64,000 nucleotides of DNA. It comes from Lacinutrix sp. 5H-3-7-4. Its GTDB lineage: Bacteria > Bacteroidota > Bacteroidia > Flavobacteriales > Flavobacteriaceae. Both the position numbers and the translations under genes were made by a program. Every line of letters starts with the position of its first letter. Positions within the stretch are counted from its first letter, which is position 1. The stretch covers positions 1,240,001 through 1,304,000 of the forward strand of contig NC_015638.1 of the NCBI RefSeq assembly GCF_000211855.2, written 5' to 3'. Below are positions 24,786 through 34,310 of this stretch, piece after piece. The notes beneath the pieces were generated by a model. The model made no database searches. It worked only from the letters and a program-made list of their open reading frames with translations, and was not told where the DNA came from.

Positions 24786-27436
24786 CTTTTATTACTAAAA
24801 TTGTTGTTTTCTTTTTTCTTCAAAACTTTTGTTTTTCTCAAGCAATCATTTTTGGGACTGTTAAAGACAGTACAAGCAATATAGCTTCTGCAAGTGTAAT
24901 ATTAAAAGATAGTTTATCACAATCAATTTTAAGTTTTGCCTACACAGGTAAAAATGGAAATTATAGCTTGACAACAGATAATCTAGGGAAGTTTAATTTA
25001 GTTTTTACTTCACTTGGTTACGAAGTTAAAACGGTTCCAATAACAGTAAAAAATTTACAAGAAAATAAGGAGGTTAATGCAACTTTAAAAATTAAACCAA
25101 TGAGTTTAGACGAAGTTGTTATTAAAAGCGAACGTGCAATATCTATTAAAAAAGACACTATCACATTTAAAACTAAATTTTTTGTAAACGGTACAGAGCA
25201 AACAGTAGAAGACTTATTAAAAACAATTCCTGGAATAAATATAGGTACAGATGGTGCAATAAAAATTGGTAATCAAGAAATAGAAAAATTAATGATAGAT
25301 GGAGACGACCTTTTTGAAAAAGGTTATAAAATTTTATCTAAAAACATGCCTGCTTATCCCATTGAAGAGGTTGAATTATTAAAAAACTATTCAAATAATA
25401 GATTGCTAAAAAATATAGAAGAAAGTAATAAAGTTGCTTTAAATTTAAAGCTTAATGAAAAATCTAAAAGTATATGGTTTGGTAATATTAAGGCAGGCTT
25501 AGGAAATGAAAATTTCTATGAATTTAAAGGTAATTTAATGAATTTTGGTAAAAAAAATAAATACTATTTTTTCACTAATTTTAATAATATAGGTTACGAT
25601 GCTACTGGAGATATAAATAACTTAATTAAACCATTTAAAGTTAATGAGCCCTCTAGTGTTGGCGATAATCAAAGCGTTAACACATTAATTAATTTAGTTC
25701 CAGATAGACTTAGTTTTAAAAAAAACAGAACTAATTTTAATAACGCAGAACTTACATCTTTAAACGCAATATTTAATCCTTCAAAAAAAATAAAAATAAA
25801 AACATTAGGCTTTTTTAATTGGGATGAGAAAGATTTTTTTAAAAACACTATAGAAGTAGTAAATACAAATGATGCCAATTTTACTAATATTGAAAATCAT
25901 ATGTATAGAAGTAAAAGTAAAATAGCTTTTGGTAAAGTAAATGTTATTTATAACCTATCTAAAAATAAAATGCTAGAGGGCATTACTAAATATAACACTG
26001 GGAGCTTTAATACAAATACAAATCTATTATTTAATGGTAATTCGACAATAGAGAATTTGCGAAATACAAATAGACTTTTTGATCAAAAAATAAACTTTAC
26101 AAATAAATTTAAAAAGAATAAAGCGTTTCTAATTACTGGTCGTTTTATAGATGAAAAAGAACCAGAAAATTATACCGTAAATCAATTTTTTTTTCAAGAT
26201 TTATTTCCAAATAATGACGGGAATAATATTGAGCAACAAAATTTAAACGAAATGCAATTTGTTGGTGTTAATGCTCACTTATTAGATAGAAAAACAAATG
26301 GAGACCTATTAGAGATACAGATTGGAAATGAATTTAGGAAAGATAAATTAATATCCAATTTCTCAATAAAACAAAACAATACTTTATTAAGTAGTCCAGT
26401 AGGTTATCAAAATAGTACTATTTACCATGTGAATGATTTATATGTAAAAAGTAAATATCTATTAAAAGTTAATAATTTTGGTTTTATAGGGAAATTAAAT
26501 GCGCATCAACTTTTTAATCGGTTAGAAAATAAAATTACTTTAACTAAACAAAATCCCTTTTATATTAACCCAAGTATAGGAGTAAATTGGAAGATAAATA
26601 ATAATAATAAAATAACAAGTACCTATTCATATAATACAACAAACACAGGTATTATAGATGTCTATAATAACTATGTTTTAAATGATTTTCGTTCTTTTTC
26701 AAAAGGAACTTCTAATATTAATCAATTGATATCTTCAAGTGTTTTTTTAAACTATCAATTGGGTAATTGGAGTGATCGTTTTTTTGCTAACACATTCATT
26801 TTATATAGTAAAAACCATGATTTCTTTTCTACTAATTCATTGCTTAATCAAAACGTTACTCAGTCTGAAAGAATAATTATTAAAGATCGAGAATTTTTAA
26901 ATTTTAATTCAAAATTAGATTTCTATATTAAGCAAATCTCTTCTAATTTAAAGCTAGATTTAGGTTTTACCAAAAATGAATTTAAAAATATTATAAACAA
27001 TTCAAATTTAAGAAAAGTTACGACTAATAATTATAATTATGGTTTAGAGTTAAGGTCTGGTTTTAAAGGTTTTTTTAATTACCATATAGGAACCAAATGG
27101 ACAACTTCAAAAGTAAAAACAAATAAAAATAATTCGTTTACAAATAACATGAGTTTTTTAGACTTAACATTTGTATTAAAAAAGAAGTTTGATGCGACAT
27201 TAAAAACTGAATCTTATTATTTAGGTTCATTGCAGTCAGATAAGGCTTATTATTTTTTAGATTTTAATACGCGATATAAACTTATAAAAGATAAATTAAC
27301 TTTATCTTTAAATGGAAAGAATATTTTTAACACTAAGTTTTTTAGAAATTTTTCAATTAGTGATATTGGTACTTCAGCAGCAGAATATAGACTTATACCA
27401 AGGTATATTTTGTTGAAAATGGAATATAGATTTTAA
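24758..27436 (+). CDS. TonB-dependent receptor-like outer membrane protein with carboxypeptidase-like regulatory domain
   Basis: An 892-residue outer membrane protein. Signal peptide to about residue 28 (NFCFSQ), then a carboxypeptidase-D regulatory-like beta-sandwich (about 30-112: AIIFGTVKDSTSNIASASVILKD, SLGYEVKTVPI). A plug-like domain follows (about 145-235: VEDLLKTIPGINIGTDGAIKIGNQEIEKLMIDGDDLF) and a long Asn/Lys/Phe-rich beta-barrel to the terminal phenylalanine (KMEYRF). No TonB box was identified. Lower GC than the neighbours and many Asn codons are normal for such barrels. Substrate unknown. Confidence 0.88.
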   Translation: MGSKKHRKLTFITKIVVFFFLQNFCFSQAIIFGTVKDSTSNIASASVILKDSLSQSILSFAYTGKNGNYSLTTDNLGKFNLVFTSLGYEVKTVPITVKNLQENKEVNATLKIKPMSLDEVVIKSERAISIKKDTITFKTKFFVNGTEQTVEDLLKTIPGINIGTDGAIKIGNQEIEKLMIDGDDLFEKGYKILSKNMPAYPIEEVELLKNYSNNRLLKNIEESNKVALNLKLNEKSKSIWFGNIKAGLGNENFYEFKGNLMNFGKKNKYYFFTNFNNIGYDATGDINNLIKPFKVNEPSSVGDNQSVNTLINLVPDRLSFKKNRTNFNNAELTSLNAIFNPSKKIKIKTLGFFNWDEKDFFKNTIEVVNTNDANFTNIENHMYRSKSKIAFGKVNVIYNLSKNKMLEGITKYNTGSFNTNTNLLFNGNSTIENLRNTNRLFDQKINFTNKFKKNKAFLITGRFIDEKEPENYTVNQFFFQDLFPNNDGNNIEQQNLNEMQFVGVNAHLLDRKTNGDLLEIQIGNEFRKDKLISNFSIKQNNTLLSSPVGYQNSTIYHVNDLYVKSKYLLKVNNFGFIGKLNAHQLFNRLENKITLTKQNPFYINPSIGVNWKINNNNKITSTYSYNTTNTGIIDVYNNYVLNDFRSFSKGTSNINQLISSSVFLNYQLGNWSDRFFANTFILYSKNHDFFSTNSLLNQNVTQSERIIIKDREFLNFNSKLDFYIKQISSNLKLDLGFTKNEFKNIINNSNLRKVTTNNYNYGLELRSGFKGFFNYHIGTKWTTSKVKTNKNNSFTNNMSFLDLTFVLKKKFDATLKTESYYLGSLQSDKAYYFLDFNTRYKLIKDKLTLSLNGKNIFNTKFFRNFSISDIGTSAAEYRLIPRYILLKMEYRF

Positions 27437-27537
27437 TTAATTTTTTTTGAGTGTTTTACTTTTTACAAAAAGTAACTCAAAATACCATTCGACTCTTTTT
27501 ATTTCATAAATTTAAGCCACAAAAGAAACAAATAGTT

Positions 27538-28239
27538 ATGATTAATAAAAAAGTAAACGCTGTTAGTGATGCTGTAAAAGGAATAAGCGATAACATGACA
27601 TTTATGTTAGGTGGTTTTGGCTTATCTGGAATACCAGAAAACGCCATTGCAGCTTTAGTTAAAAGCGGAATTAAAGGCTTAACCTGTATTTCTAATAATG
27701 CAGGAGTAGACGATTTTGGCTTAGGCTTATTATTACAACAAAAACAAATAAAAAAAATGGTATCCTCTTACGTTGGTGAGAATGATGAGTTCGAGCGCCA
27801 AATGCTATCTGGAGAATTAGACGTAGAACTAATACCACAAGGTACATTAGCCGAGCGTTGTCGTGCAGCACAAGCTGGTTTTCCAGCAATTTATACGCCA
27901 GCAGGATACGGAACAGAAGTTGCCGAAGGTAAAGAAACACGTGAGTTTGATGGTAAAATGTATGTTTTAGAACATGCCTTTAAAGCAGATTTTGCTTTTG
28001 TAAAAGCTTGGAAAGGTGATGCAGCTGGAAACTTAATATTTAAAGGCACAGCAAGAAACTTTAATCCTGTAATGTGTGGAGCAGCTCAAATAACTGTAGC
28101 TGAGGTTGAAGAACTTGTTCCTGTAGGAGAATTAGATCCTAATCAAATTCATATTCCAGGCATATTTGTACAGCGTATTTTTCAAGGTGAAAAGTATGAA
28201 AAACGAATAGAGCAAAGAACAGTTCGTACACGAGAATAA
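27538..28239 (+). CDS. scoA: 3-oxoacid CoA-transferase subunit A
   Basis: With subunit B this enzyme moves CoA from succinyl-CoA to acetoacetate (or a related 3-oxoacid), feeding ketone bodies into acetyl-CoA. The chosen start at 27538 ([16 protein letters not shown]) gives 233 residues, the usual size; the upstream in-frame ATG at 27451 adds 29 unrelated residues. Visible motifs: the glycine-rich CoA-binding segment [16 protein letters not shown] near residue 22, [14 protein letters not shown], and [26 protein letters not shown]. The subunit B gene follows 88 bases later with a hairpin in the gap. Confidence 0.94.
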   Translation: MINKKVNAVSDAVKGISDNMTFMLGGFGLSGIPENAIAALVKSGIKGLTCISNNAGVDDFGLGLLLQQKQIKKMVSSYVGENDEFERQMLSGELDVELIPQGTLAERCRAAQAGFPAIYTPAGYGTEVAEGKETREFDGKMYVLEHAFKADFAFVKAWKGDAAGNLIFKGTARNFNPVMCGAAQITVAEVEELVPVGELDPNQIHIPGIFVQRIFQGEKYEKRIEQRTVRTRE

Positions 28240-28294
28240 ATGTATTCTTTTCTTTAATAAGAAAGACATACGCACTATAAATTAATTTTTTAAA

Positions 28295-28314
28295 ATTTCT
28301 GCTCCTGCAGAAAT
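28295..28314 (+). promoter_or_regulatory. Short hairpin between scoA and scoB
   Basis: ATTTCTGC-TCCT-GCAGAAAT, a perfect 8-bp stem ending 13 bases before the scoB ATG. Same arrangement as the other small pre-start hairpins in the window. Confidence 0.5.
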
Positions 28315-28327
28315 AACAATATAGATT

Positions 28328-28981
28328 ATGTTAGACAAAACAGGAATAGCTAAACGTATTGCAAAAGAAGTACAAGATGGCTACTATGTAAATTTAGGAA
28401 TAGGAATTCCAACCTTAGTTGCAAACTATGTGCGTGACGATATAGAAGTAGAATTTCAAAGTGAAAATGGCGTGCTTGGTATGGGACCATTTCCTTTTGA
28501 TGGCGAAGAAGATGCCGACATTATTAATGCCGGAAAACAAACCATAACAACTTTGCCCGGAGCTAGTTTTTTTGATAGCGCAACAAGTTTTGCCATGATT
28601 CGTGGTCAACATGTGCATTTAACCATTTTAGGCGCTATGGAAGTTGCAGAAAATGGAGATATTGCCAACTGGAAAATACCAGGAAAAATGGTGAAAGGTA
28701 TGGGTGGCGCTATGGATTTAGTTGCAAGTGCCGAAAATATTATTGTAGCAATGATGCATACAAATAGAGCAGGAGCATCAAAACTACTTAAAAAATGCTC
28801 ATTACCATTAACGGGTGTTGGTTGTGTAAAAAAAATAGTAACCAATCTCGCTGTTTTAGAAGTAACAGAAAAAGGATTTAAACTTTTAGAACGCGCTCCA
28901 GGAGTTACAGTAGAAGAAATTAAACAAGCCACAGAAGGCACTTTAATTGTTGAAGGAGATATTCCAGAAATGAGTTTATAG
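28328..28981 (+). CDS. scoB: 3-oxoacid CoA-transferase subunit B
   Basis: The 217-residue beta subunit carries the catalytic glutamate in the SENG motif (FQSENGVLGMGPFP, about residues 46-59), which forms the glutamyl-CoA thioester. The start (MLDKTGIAKRIAKEVQDGYYVNLGIGIPTLVANY) and the GGAMDLVAS segment are typical. Works as a heterodimer or tetramer with the scoA product in the cytoplasm. The M91-like protease gene follows 21 bases downstream on the same strand and may be read through. Confidence 0.95.
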   Translation: MLDKTGIAKRIAKEVQDGYYVNLGIGIPTLVANYVRDDIEVEFQSENGVLGMGPFPFDGEEDADIINAGKQTITTLPGASFFDSATSFAMIRGQHVHLTILGAMEVAENGDIANWKIPGKMVKGMGGAMDLVASAENIIVAMMHTNRAGASKLLKKCSLPLTGVGCVKKIVTNLAVLEVTEKGFKLLERAPGVTVEEIKQATEGTLIVEGDIPEMSL

Positions 28982-29002
28982 CCTCTTTTTAAGCAGTATT
29001 TC

Positions 29003-29626
29003 ATGCGAATAAGAACATTAACAAATAGCTATGTTAATTATCATTATTTAGAAAATAGAGATTATACAAAAATTAAAGATCGTTTTCTTAGAAACACTAC
29101 AATAGCTTTAGATTTTTTAGTAAAAACAAGCACCTTAACAATACGTTTTGTAGACAATGGAGTGCCTAAAGTAATTGATATTGTTGATGTGTTAATAGCA
29201 GATACAAAGAACAATATTACTATTATTCCAGGTAATAGAAATGCATACAGTCCATCACATAACACGATATTGTTTTATGATACACATGGCGTAATATTTA
29301 GAAAAAATCATAAAAAAAAATGGTTTAGAAGTAATAAAGGCTACAATTCTCCAGTAGCCTTATTATCTCATGAGTTAATACATTGCTATAATGAAATTTA
29401 TGATCCTGAAGATTACCATAAAAGAAAACAAGATTTTAAATCTAAGGGAAAAAAGATAGATGCAGATGGCCATGACCTTTCTTTTCCTAATGCAGAAGAA
29501 GTATTTGTTATAAAAATGACAAATCAAGTAGCAAAACGTTTAGGTGAAGATAAACGAAGTAATTACGGCAGAAGCTATTATGCAACAGCATCTGTTTTAA
29601 GTACAAAAAGAGCTAAAAAAGGTTAA
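29003..29626 (+). CDS. NleD/M91-like putative zinc metalloprotease
   Basis: A 207-residue protein with a zinc-protease core: HELIH at residues 123-127 (HExxH), preceded by SPVALLSHE, and an NAEEVF segment at 163-168 that fits the downstream glutamate of the M91 family. That family includes type III effectors NleD and HopH1, but also many proteins from free-living bacteria. There is no signal peptide and no secretion gene nearby, so it may be cytoplasmic or exported by an unknown route. Assignment rests on the motif spacing only; the substrate is unknown. It sits 21 bases after scoB. Confidence 0.65.
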   Translation: MRIRTLTNSYVNYHYLENRDYTKIKDRFLRNTTIALDFLVKTSTLTIRFVDNGVPKVIDIVDVLIADTKNNITIIPGNRNAYSPSHNTILFYDTHGVIFRKNHKKKWFRSNKGYNSPVALLSHELIHCYNEIYDPEDYHKRKQDFKSKGKKIDADGHDLSFPNAEEVFVIKMTNQVAKRLGEDKRSNYGRSYYATASVLSTKRAKKG

Positions 29627-29933
29627 AATTTACTTAAAATGTTAAAGTTTTGTGTATTTCGTCGAATATTAATGCTTTTAAACCGATAGATTTAAAATCA
29701 ATTATATATTAGCAGTCCCAAACCTATCAAAAATAATAAACCCAAATGTACCATAGCTTTAACCACTTTGTTATGTTTATCGCACCCAATTTAGTAATAA
29801 ATACCTAACCAAGTCTATCATAAACTACCTACCTATGAATTCAGATTTATTTTTACTAACCCAGTTTAAAAAAGTTAAACAAACTTTCAAGTTTATTGGA
29901 AGCCTAGTGTATTTAACTAAAAAAGTATTTATG
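29627..29933. other. 307-base gap between convergent genes
   Basis: No credible ORF between the M91-like gene and the convergent ABC gene. It contains TGTGTATTTCGTCGAATA (29651-29668), which matches 16 of 18 bases of the dyad-2 part of the composite element at 23372-23389 (read on the other strand). No clear terminator hairpin was found. Confidence 0.55.
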
Positions 29934-31619
29934 CTATAAACCTTTTGGTATAGCATTAATTAGTTTTTTAGTATACGCTTTTTTAGGTGACTTGTAAATA
30001 ACATCAGCATCATCTAACTCTTCTATTTTTCCTTTATTCATTACCAATAATTGATCACTCATATATTTAACCACAGCTAAATCATGAGAAATAAAGATAT
30101 AAGTAAATCCAAATTTCTCTTTTAATTCGTTTAGTAAATTTAAAACCTGTGCTTGAACAGAAATATCTAAAGCAGATACAGATTCATCGCATATAATTAA
30201 TTTGGGTTGTAAGGCAACAGTTCTTGCTATACCAACACGCTGGCGTTGTCCACCAGAAAATTCATGTGGATACCTATTAAAATGTGAATTATCTAAGCCA
30301 ACCCTGTTTAATATCTCTATGGCTTTTTCTTTTCTTTTACTATATGTGGTAAATAATTTATGAACTTTCATGGGTTCCATTATAGCTTCACCAATAGTTA
30401 GTCTTGGATTTAGAGAAGAGTATGGATCTTGAAATATTATTTGTATTTCTTTTCTAAGTGTTTTTACTTCTTTAGTATTTAAAGTTGTAATATCTTTTCC
30501 TTTAAATAATATAGATCCGGCAGTTGGCCTGTCTAACAATAAAATAGCATTTCCTAATGTAGATTTTCCGCAACCAGATTCTCCTACTAAACCTAGTGTT
30601 TCACCTTCATATAAATTAAAAGTAACATTATTTACTGCCTTAAATATTTCAGCTTTAGAAAATAAACCAGATTTCCCAACATATTCTTTTTCTAGATTTT
30701 TAACCTCAAGTAAAGGCTCATTACTGTATATTTTACTATGTTGTTCTGCACGCATACCTGCAGTTATTATTTGGGAATCGACACTATTATTCATAACATC
30801 CTTAATAGTAGGTAACGTTTTTAACCTGGTATTTAAAGAAGGTCTAGAATTAATTAAAGCTTTTGTGTATTTATGTTCTGGATTATTAAAAATGTTTGAA
30901 ACCGTATTCTGCTCAACAATATCTCCCTTATACATTACTAAAACCCGATTTGCAATTTGGGAGATTAATGATAAATCGTGAGTTATAAACAGAATACTCA
31001 TTTTAGTTTCTTCTTGCAATTCTTTTAGTAAAGCTATTATCTCATTCTGTACAGTAACGTCTAGCGCAGTGGTAGGTTCATCTGCAATTAAAATTTGTGG
31101 TTTACAAGCAATAGCCATTGCAATCATTACACGTTGTTTTTGTCCTCCAGAAATTTCATGAGGATAAGCTTTAAACACGCGATCAGGATTTGGCAACTTT
31201 ACCTTACTAAATAACAAAAGGGTTTGGTTTGTAATCTCTTTTTTTGATAAAGTTGTATGTATATTTAAAATTTCTTCAACCTGTTTGCCACAAGTCATAG
31301 AAGGATTTAAAGCACTCATTGGTTCTTGAAAAATCATACCAATTTTTTTTCCTCTTATTTCTTGAAAAGCTTTAGCTGTTATTTTGGTTAAATCTTCACC
31401 TTGAAAAATAATACTTCCAGAAGTGATTTTAGAAATCTTTTTAGGTAATAACCCTAATATTGCAGCTGTAGAAACAGATTTTCCAGAACCAGATTCTCCA
31501 ACAATTCCTAAAATTTCATTAGCATTTAGTTGGTAAGTAATACCATGGATAATTTCATTCTCTTTTTTATTATTAATAAAAGAAATTGAAAGATTATTTA
31601 CTGTTAGTAGAGTACTCAT
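29934..31619 (-). CDS. Peptide-type ABC transporter ATP-binding protein, two fused ATPase domains
   Basis: A 561-residue protein of the YejF/GsiA layout, powering oligopeptide or related uptake. Domain 1 (about 1-265) has Walker A GESGSGKS, signature ISGGQKQR and Walker B ILIADEPTTALD. Domain 2 (about 305-561) has GESGCGKST, FSGGQRQRVGIA and LIICDESVSALD. Each domain is followed by the oligopeptide-type C-terminal extension. No permease or binding-protein gene is in the window next to it, so partners must lie elsewhere. Divergent from the M43 protease gene. Confidence 0.93.
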   Translation of the reverse strand: MSTLLTVNNLSISFINNKKENEIIHGITYQLNANEILGIVGESGSGKSVSTAAILGLLPKKISKITSGSIIFQGEDLTKITAKAFQEIRGKKIGMIFQEPMSALNPSMTCGKQVEEILNIHTTLSKKEITNQTLLLFSKVKLPNPDRVFKAYPHEISGGQKQRVMIAMAIACKPQILIADEPTTALDVTVQNEIIALLKELQEETKMSILFITHDLSLISQIANRVLVMYKGDIVEQNTVSNIFNNPEHKYTKALINSRPSLNTRLKTLPTIKDVMNNSVDSQIITAGMRAEQHSKIYSNEPLLEVKNLEKEYVGKSGLFSKAEIFKAVNNVTFNLYEGETLGLVGESGCGKSTLGNAILLLDRPTAGSILFKGKDITTLNTKEVKTLRKEIQIIFQDPYSSLNPRLTIGEAIMEPMKVHKLFTTYSKRKEKAIEILNRVGLDNSHFNRYPHEFSGGQRQRVGIARTVALQPKLIICDESVSALDISVQAQVLNLLNELKEKFGFTYIFISHDLAVVKYMSDQLLVMNKGKIEELDDADVIYKSPKKAYTKKLINAIPKGL

Positions 31620-31652
31620 ATTTTGTAAATGTAGGAATTATAGTCCGATATT

Positions 31653-31720
31653 TTACGGGTTTAACCGTAACCAGAACCGAATGTTTTTATTTTTATTGCA
31701 TTTCGTCGAAAAATCGATTA
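31653..31720. promoter_or_regulatory. Composite two-dyad element, copy 2
   Basis: Dyad 1 TTACGGGTTTAACCGTAA (31653-31670), then 25 bases, then GCATTTCGTCGAAAAA (within 31698-31714), near-palindromic around TTTCG-T-CGAAA. It lies between the divergent ABC gene and the M43 protease gene, ending about 80 bases before the protease ATG. Related to copy 1 at 23331-23389. Confidence 0.45.
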
Positions 31721-31801
31721 AACCGAATACTTGTTCGTGTGGATTTTAATACTTTCATTGCTAATTCCCTAAAAAATTAATTAATATTTTAAACAATTCA
31801 C

Positions 31802-34213
31802 ATGAAAAAAACAATTACTTTATCATTATTGAGTTTTTTATTTGTCTTTTGTGCCTTCGCGCAAGAAGACAGAAAATGTGCTACAATGGAAAATTTGGAG
31901 TATAGAAAACAAAACGACCCTAATCTTGAACAAAGAATGCAAGATATTGAACAGTTCACAAAGCTAAAAGTACAGCAAATGGACAATTCACAAAACAAAA
32001 TTGTAGGTAATGTAATAACCTTACCTGTTGTTGTACATGTATTATACCGTAATTCTACCGAAAATATAAGTGTAGCTCAAATTCAATCTCAGTTAGACGT
32101 ATTAAATGAAGACTTTAGGCGTACTAATCCAGATGCAGATAATGCTTGGTCTCAAGCAGCAGATTCTGAAATAGAATTTTGCTTAGCAACTGTAGATCCA
32201 AATGGTAATGCAACCACTGGAATTACTAGAAAATCAACAACACGTCGTGATTGGGGAACTAGTGATGATATGAAGCGTTCGTCTACAGGAGGAATTGATC
32301 CTTGGAATACTAGTGAGTATTTAAACATGTGGATTGTACCACAAATGTTAAGTAACGGAGGTACAATTTTAGGTTATGCTCAGTTTCCAGGTGGTAATGC
32401 AGCAACAGATGGTGTTGTAATGGGTTATAACTATTTTGGTAGAACAGGAGCAGTAACAGCACCGTTTGATGGTGGTAGAACAACAACACACGAAGTTGGT
32501 CACTACTTAAATCTTCGTCATATTTGGGGTGATAGTAACTGTGGTAACGATTTTGTGAGTGATACACCTACGCACCAAACCTCTAATGGTGGTTGTCCAG
32601 TAGGGCAAACCTCTTGTGGATCTACAGATATGGTACAAAACTATATGGATTACACTAACGATTCTTGTATGAATCTTTTTACACTTGGTCAAAAAAACAG
32701 AATGCGAGCAGTATTAGCAGCTGGCGGAGCAAGACGAAGTTTAGCACTATCAGATAAATGTGGAGCAGTAGCACAACCAACATGTACAGATGGTATACAA
32801 AATGGAAACGAAACAGGAGTAGACTGTGGCGGTTCTTGTACACCATGTCAAACAGGAACACAATATTGCGCATCTCAAGGTAACAGTGTAAACGATGAGT
32901 ATATCTCAAGAGTACAAGTAGGAAGTATTAATAATCCTTCTGGAGCACAGTTATATTCAGATTTTACAAACACATCTACAGATTTAAATAAAGGTTCAAG
33001 CTACACAATAACAGTAACACCAACTTGGACAGGAACAACGTATAGCGAAGGTTATGCAGCGTGGATAGATTATAACGACGATGGTGATTTTACAGACTCA
33101 GGAGAACAAATTTTCTCGCTTGCAGCAACACAATCATCACCAGTTAGTGGCACGTTTACAGTACCTTCAGGAACTGCAAATGGAGATAAGCGTTTACGTG
33201 TTTCTATGAAATATAATGGTATACCAACTTCTTGCGAAACATTCTCTTATGGAGAAGTAGAAGATTATACAGTAACAATAAAAACAGGAACAACAACGCC
33301 ACCACCAACAGGATGTAGTGGAGCAATTTCATCTTTCCCTTATAACGAAGGTTTTGAGTCTAACTTTGGAGGATGGACACAAGGTAGCGGAGACGATTTT
33401 AACTGGACAAGGCGCTCTGGTTCTACGCCATCAAGCAACACAGGGCCATCAAGCGCAAGTGCTGGATCTCAATATGCTTATATGGAATCTTCGGCACCAA
33501 ATTATTCTACAAAAAGAGCATTATTAGTATCGCCATGCTTTAATTTAGCAGGACAAAATCAAGCCACTTTTAGTTTTAAATACCACATGTACGGTGCAGC
33601 AGCAATGGGTAACCTAAAAGTAGCAGTAAGTACAAATAGCGGTTCATCATGGACTACCGTTTGGACGCAGTCTGGAAATCAAGGTAACGCTTGGCAAAAT
33701 GCAAGTATAGATTTATCATCTTATGCAGGAAGCTCAGTTCAATTAAGGTTCGATGGTACAACAGGTACAACATGGCAAGGAGATATGGCAATAGATGCCA
33801 TTAGTTTAACCAATGGCGCAGCAGATAAATGTGCAGGAGTAGCACCATATAATAGCGGTCAATCTTACGCTGTTGGAGATCAAGTAACCTATAATGGTTC
33901 ATTATATCAAAGAACATCAAGCGGGTGGACTAATCTTGGTACTTGTGGTACAGCAAGAACAACAAACGAAGGTTTTGTACAGTACCTTGACGTACAAGTA
34001 TCTGTATATCCAAATCCAGTAAGTGGTAATACACTATTTGTAAAATCTAACATAGAAAAATTACCATTTACAGTAGTAAACATGTTGGGTCAACAAGTAG
34101 CAAAAGGAACCTCGACAAATGGTGTTAACGTAGGGAATTTAGAAGCAGGAATGTACATGATTCAATTTAACGTAAACGATAAAATAGAAACCAGAAAGTT
34201 TATTAAGCAATAA
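31802..34213 (+). CDS. T9SS-exported M43-family zinc metalloprotease
   Basis: An 803-residue secreted protease. Signal peptide to about residue 20 (CAFAQ). The catalytic domain (about 70-310) has the metzincin motif HEVGHYLNLRH (His230, Glu231, His234, His240) and a Met-turn in VQNYMDYTND, as in pappalysin-like M43 enzymes. After a cysteine-rich linker (CTDGIQNGNETGVDCGG) comes a GEVEDY-type beta domain (about 350-490), a MAM/jelly-roll-like domain (about 510-675), a short chitin-binding-like segment (APYNSGQSYAVGDQVTYNG, about 680-710) and a type A T9SS sorting domain (about 725-803, VYPNPVSG ... GMYMIQF ... TRKFIKQ). Likely a cell-surface or extracellular degrading enzyme. Confidence 0.95.
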   Translation: MKKTITLSLLSFLFVFCAFAQEDRKCATMENLEYRKQNDPNLEQRMQDIEQFTKLKVQQMDNSQNKIVGNVITLPVVVHVLYRNSTENISVAQIQSQLDVLNEDFRRTNPDADNAWSQAADSEIEFCLATVDPNGNATTGITRKSTTRRDWGTSDDMKRSSTGGIDPWNTSEYLNMWIVPQMLSNGGTILGYAQFPGGNAATDGVVMGYNYFGRTGAVTAPFDGGRTTTHEVGHYLNLRHIWGDSNCGNDFVSDTPTHQTSNGGCPVGQTSCGSTDMVQNYMDYTNDSCMNLFTLGQKNRMRAVLAAGGARRSLALSDKCGAVAQPTCTDGIQNGNETGVDCGGSCTPCQTGTQYCASQGNSVNDEYISRVQVGSINNPSGAQLYSDFTNTSTDLNKGSSYTITVTPTWTGTTYSEGYAAWIDYNDDGDFTDSGEQIFSLAATQSSPVSGTFTVPSGTANGDKRLRVSMKYNGIPTSCETFSYGEVEDYTVTIKTGTTTPPPTGCSGAISSFPYNEGFESNFGGWTQGSGDDFNWTRRSGSTPSSNTGPSSASAGSQYAYMESSAPNYSTKRALLVSPCFNLAGQNQATFSFKYHMYGAAAMGNLKVAVSTNSGSSWTTVWTQSGNQGNAWQNASIDLSSYAGSSVQLRFDGTTGTTWQGDMAIDAISLTNGAADKCAGVAPYNSGQSYAVGDQVTYNGSLYQRTSSGWTNLGTCGTARTTNEGFVQYLDVQVSVYPNPVSGNTLFVKSNIEKLPFTVVNMLGQQVAKGTSTNGVNVGNLEAGMYMIQFNVNDKIETRKFIKQ

Positions 34214-34245
34214 GTAATTATCCCTTTAAACTAGCTTATTTGCTG

Positions 34246-34278
34246 AAAAGTCCCAAGTTTAACTTGGGACTTTTTTTT
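34246..34278 (+). terminator. Terminator after the M43 protease
   Basis: Twelve-bp perfect stem AAAAGTCCCAAG / CTTGGGACTTTT, loop TTTAA, then T's, 33 bases after the stop codon. Confidence 0.92.
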
Positions 34279-34310
34279 GTTTTAAAATTAAAAATATTTG
34301 GGCAAATTTT

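Noticed and set aside
28606-29004. 132-codon open frame on the minus strand
   Set aside because: Lies entirely opposite scoB, whose family motifs are clear.
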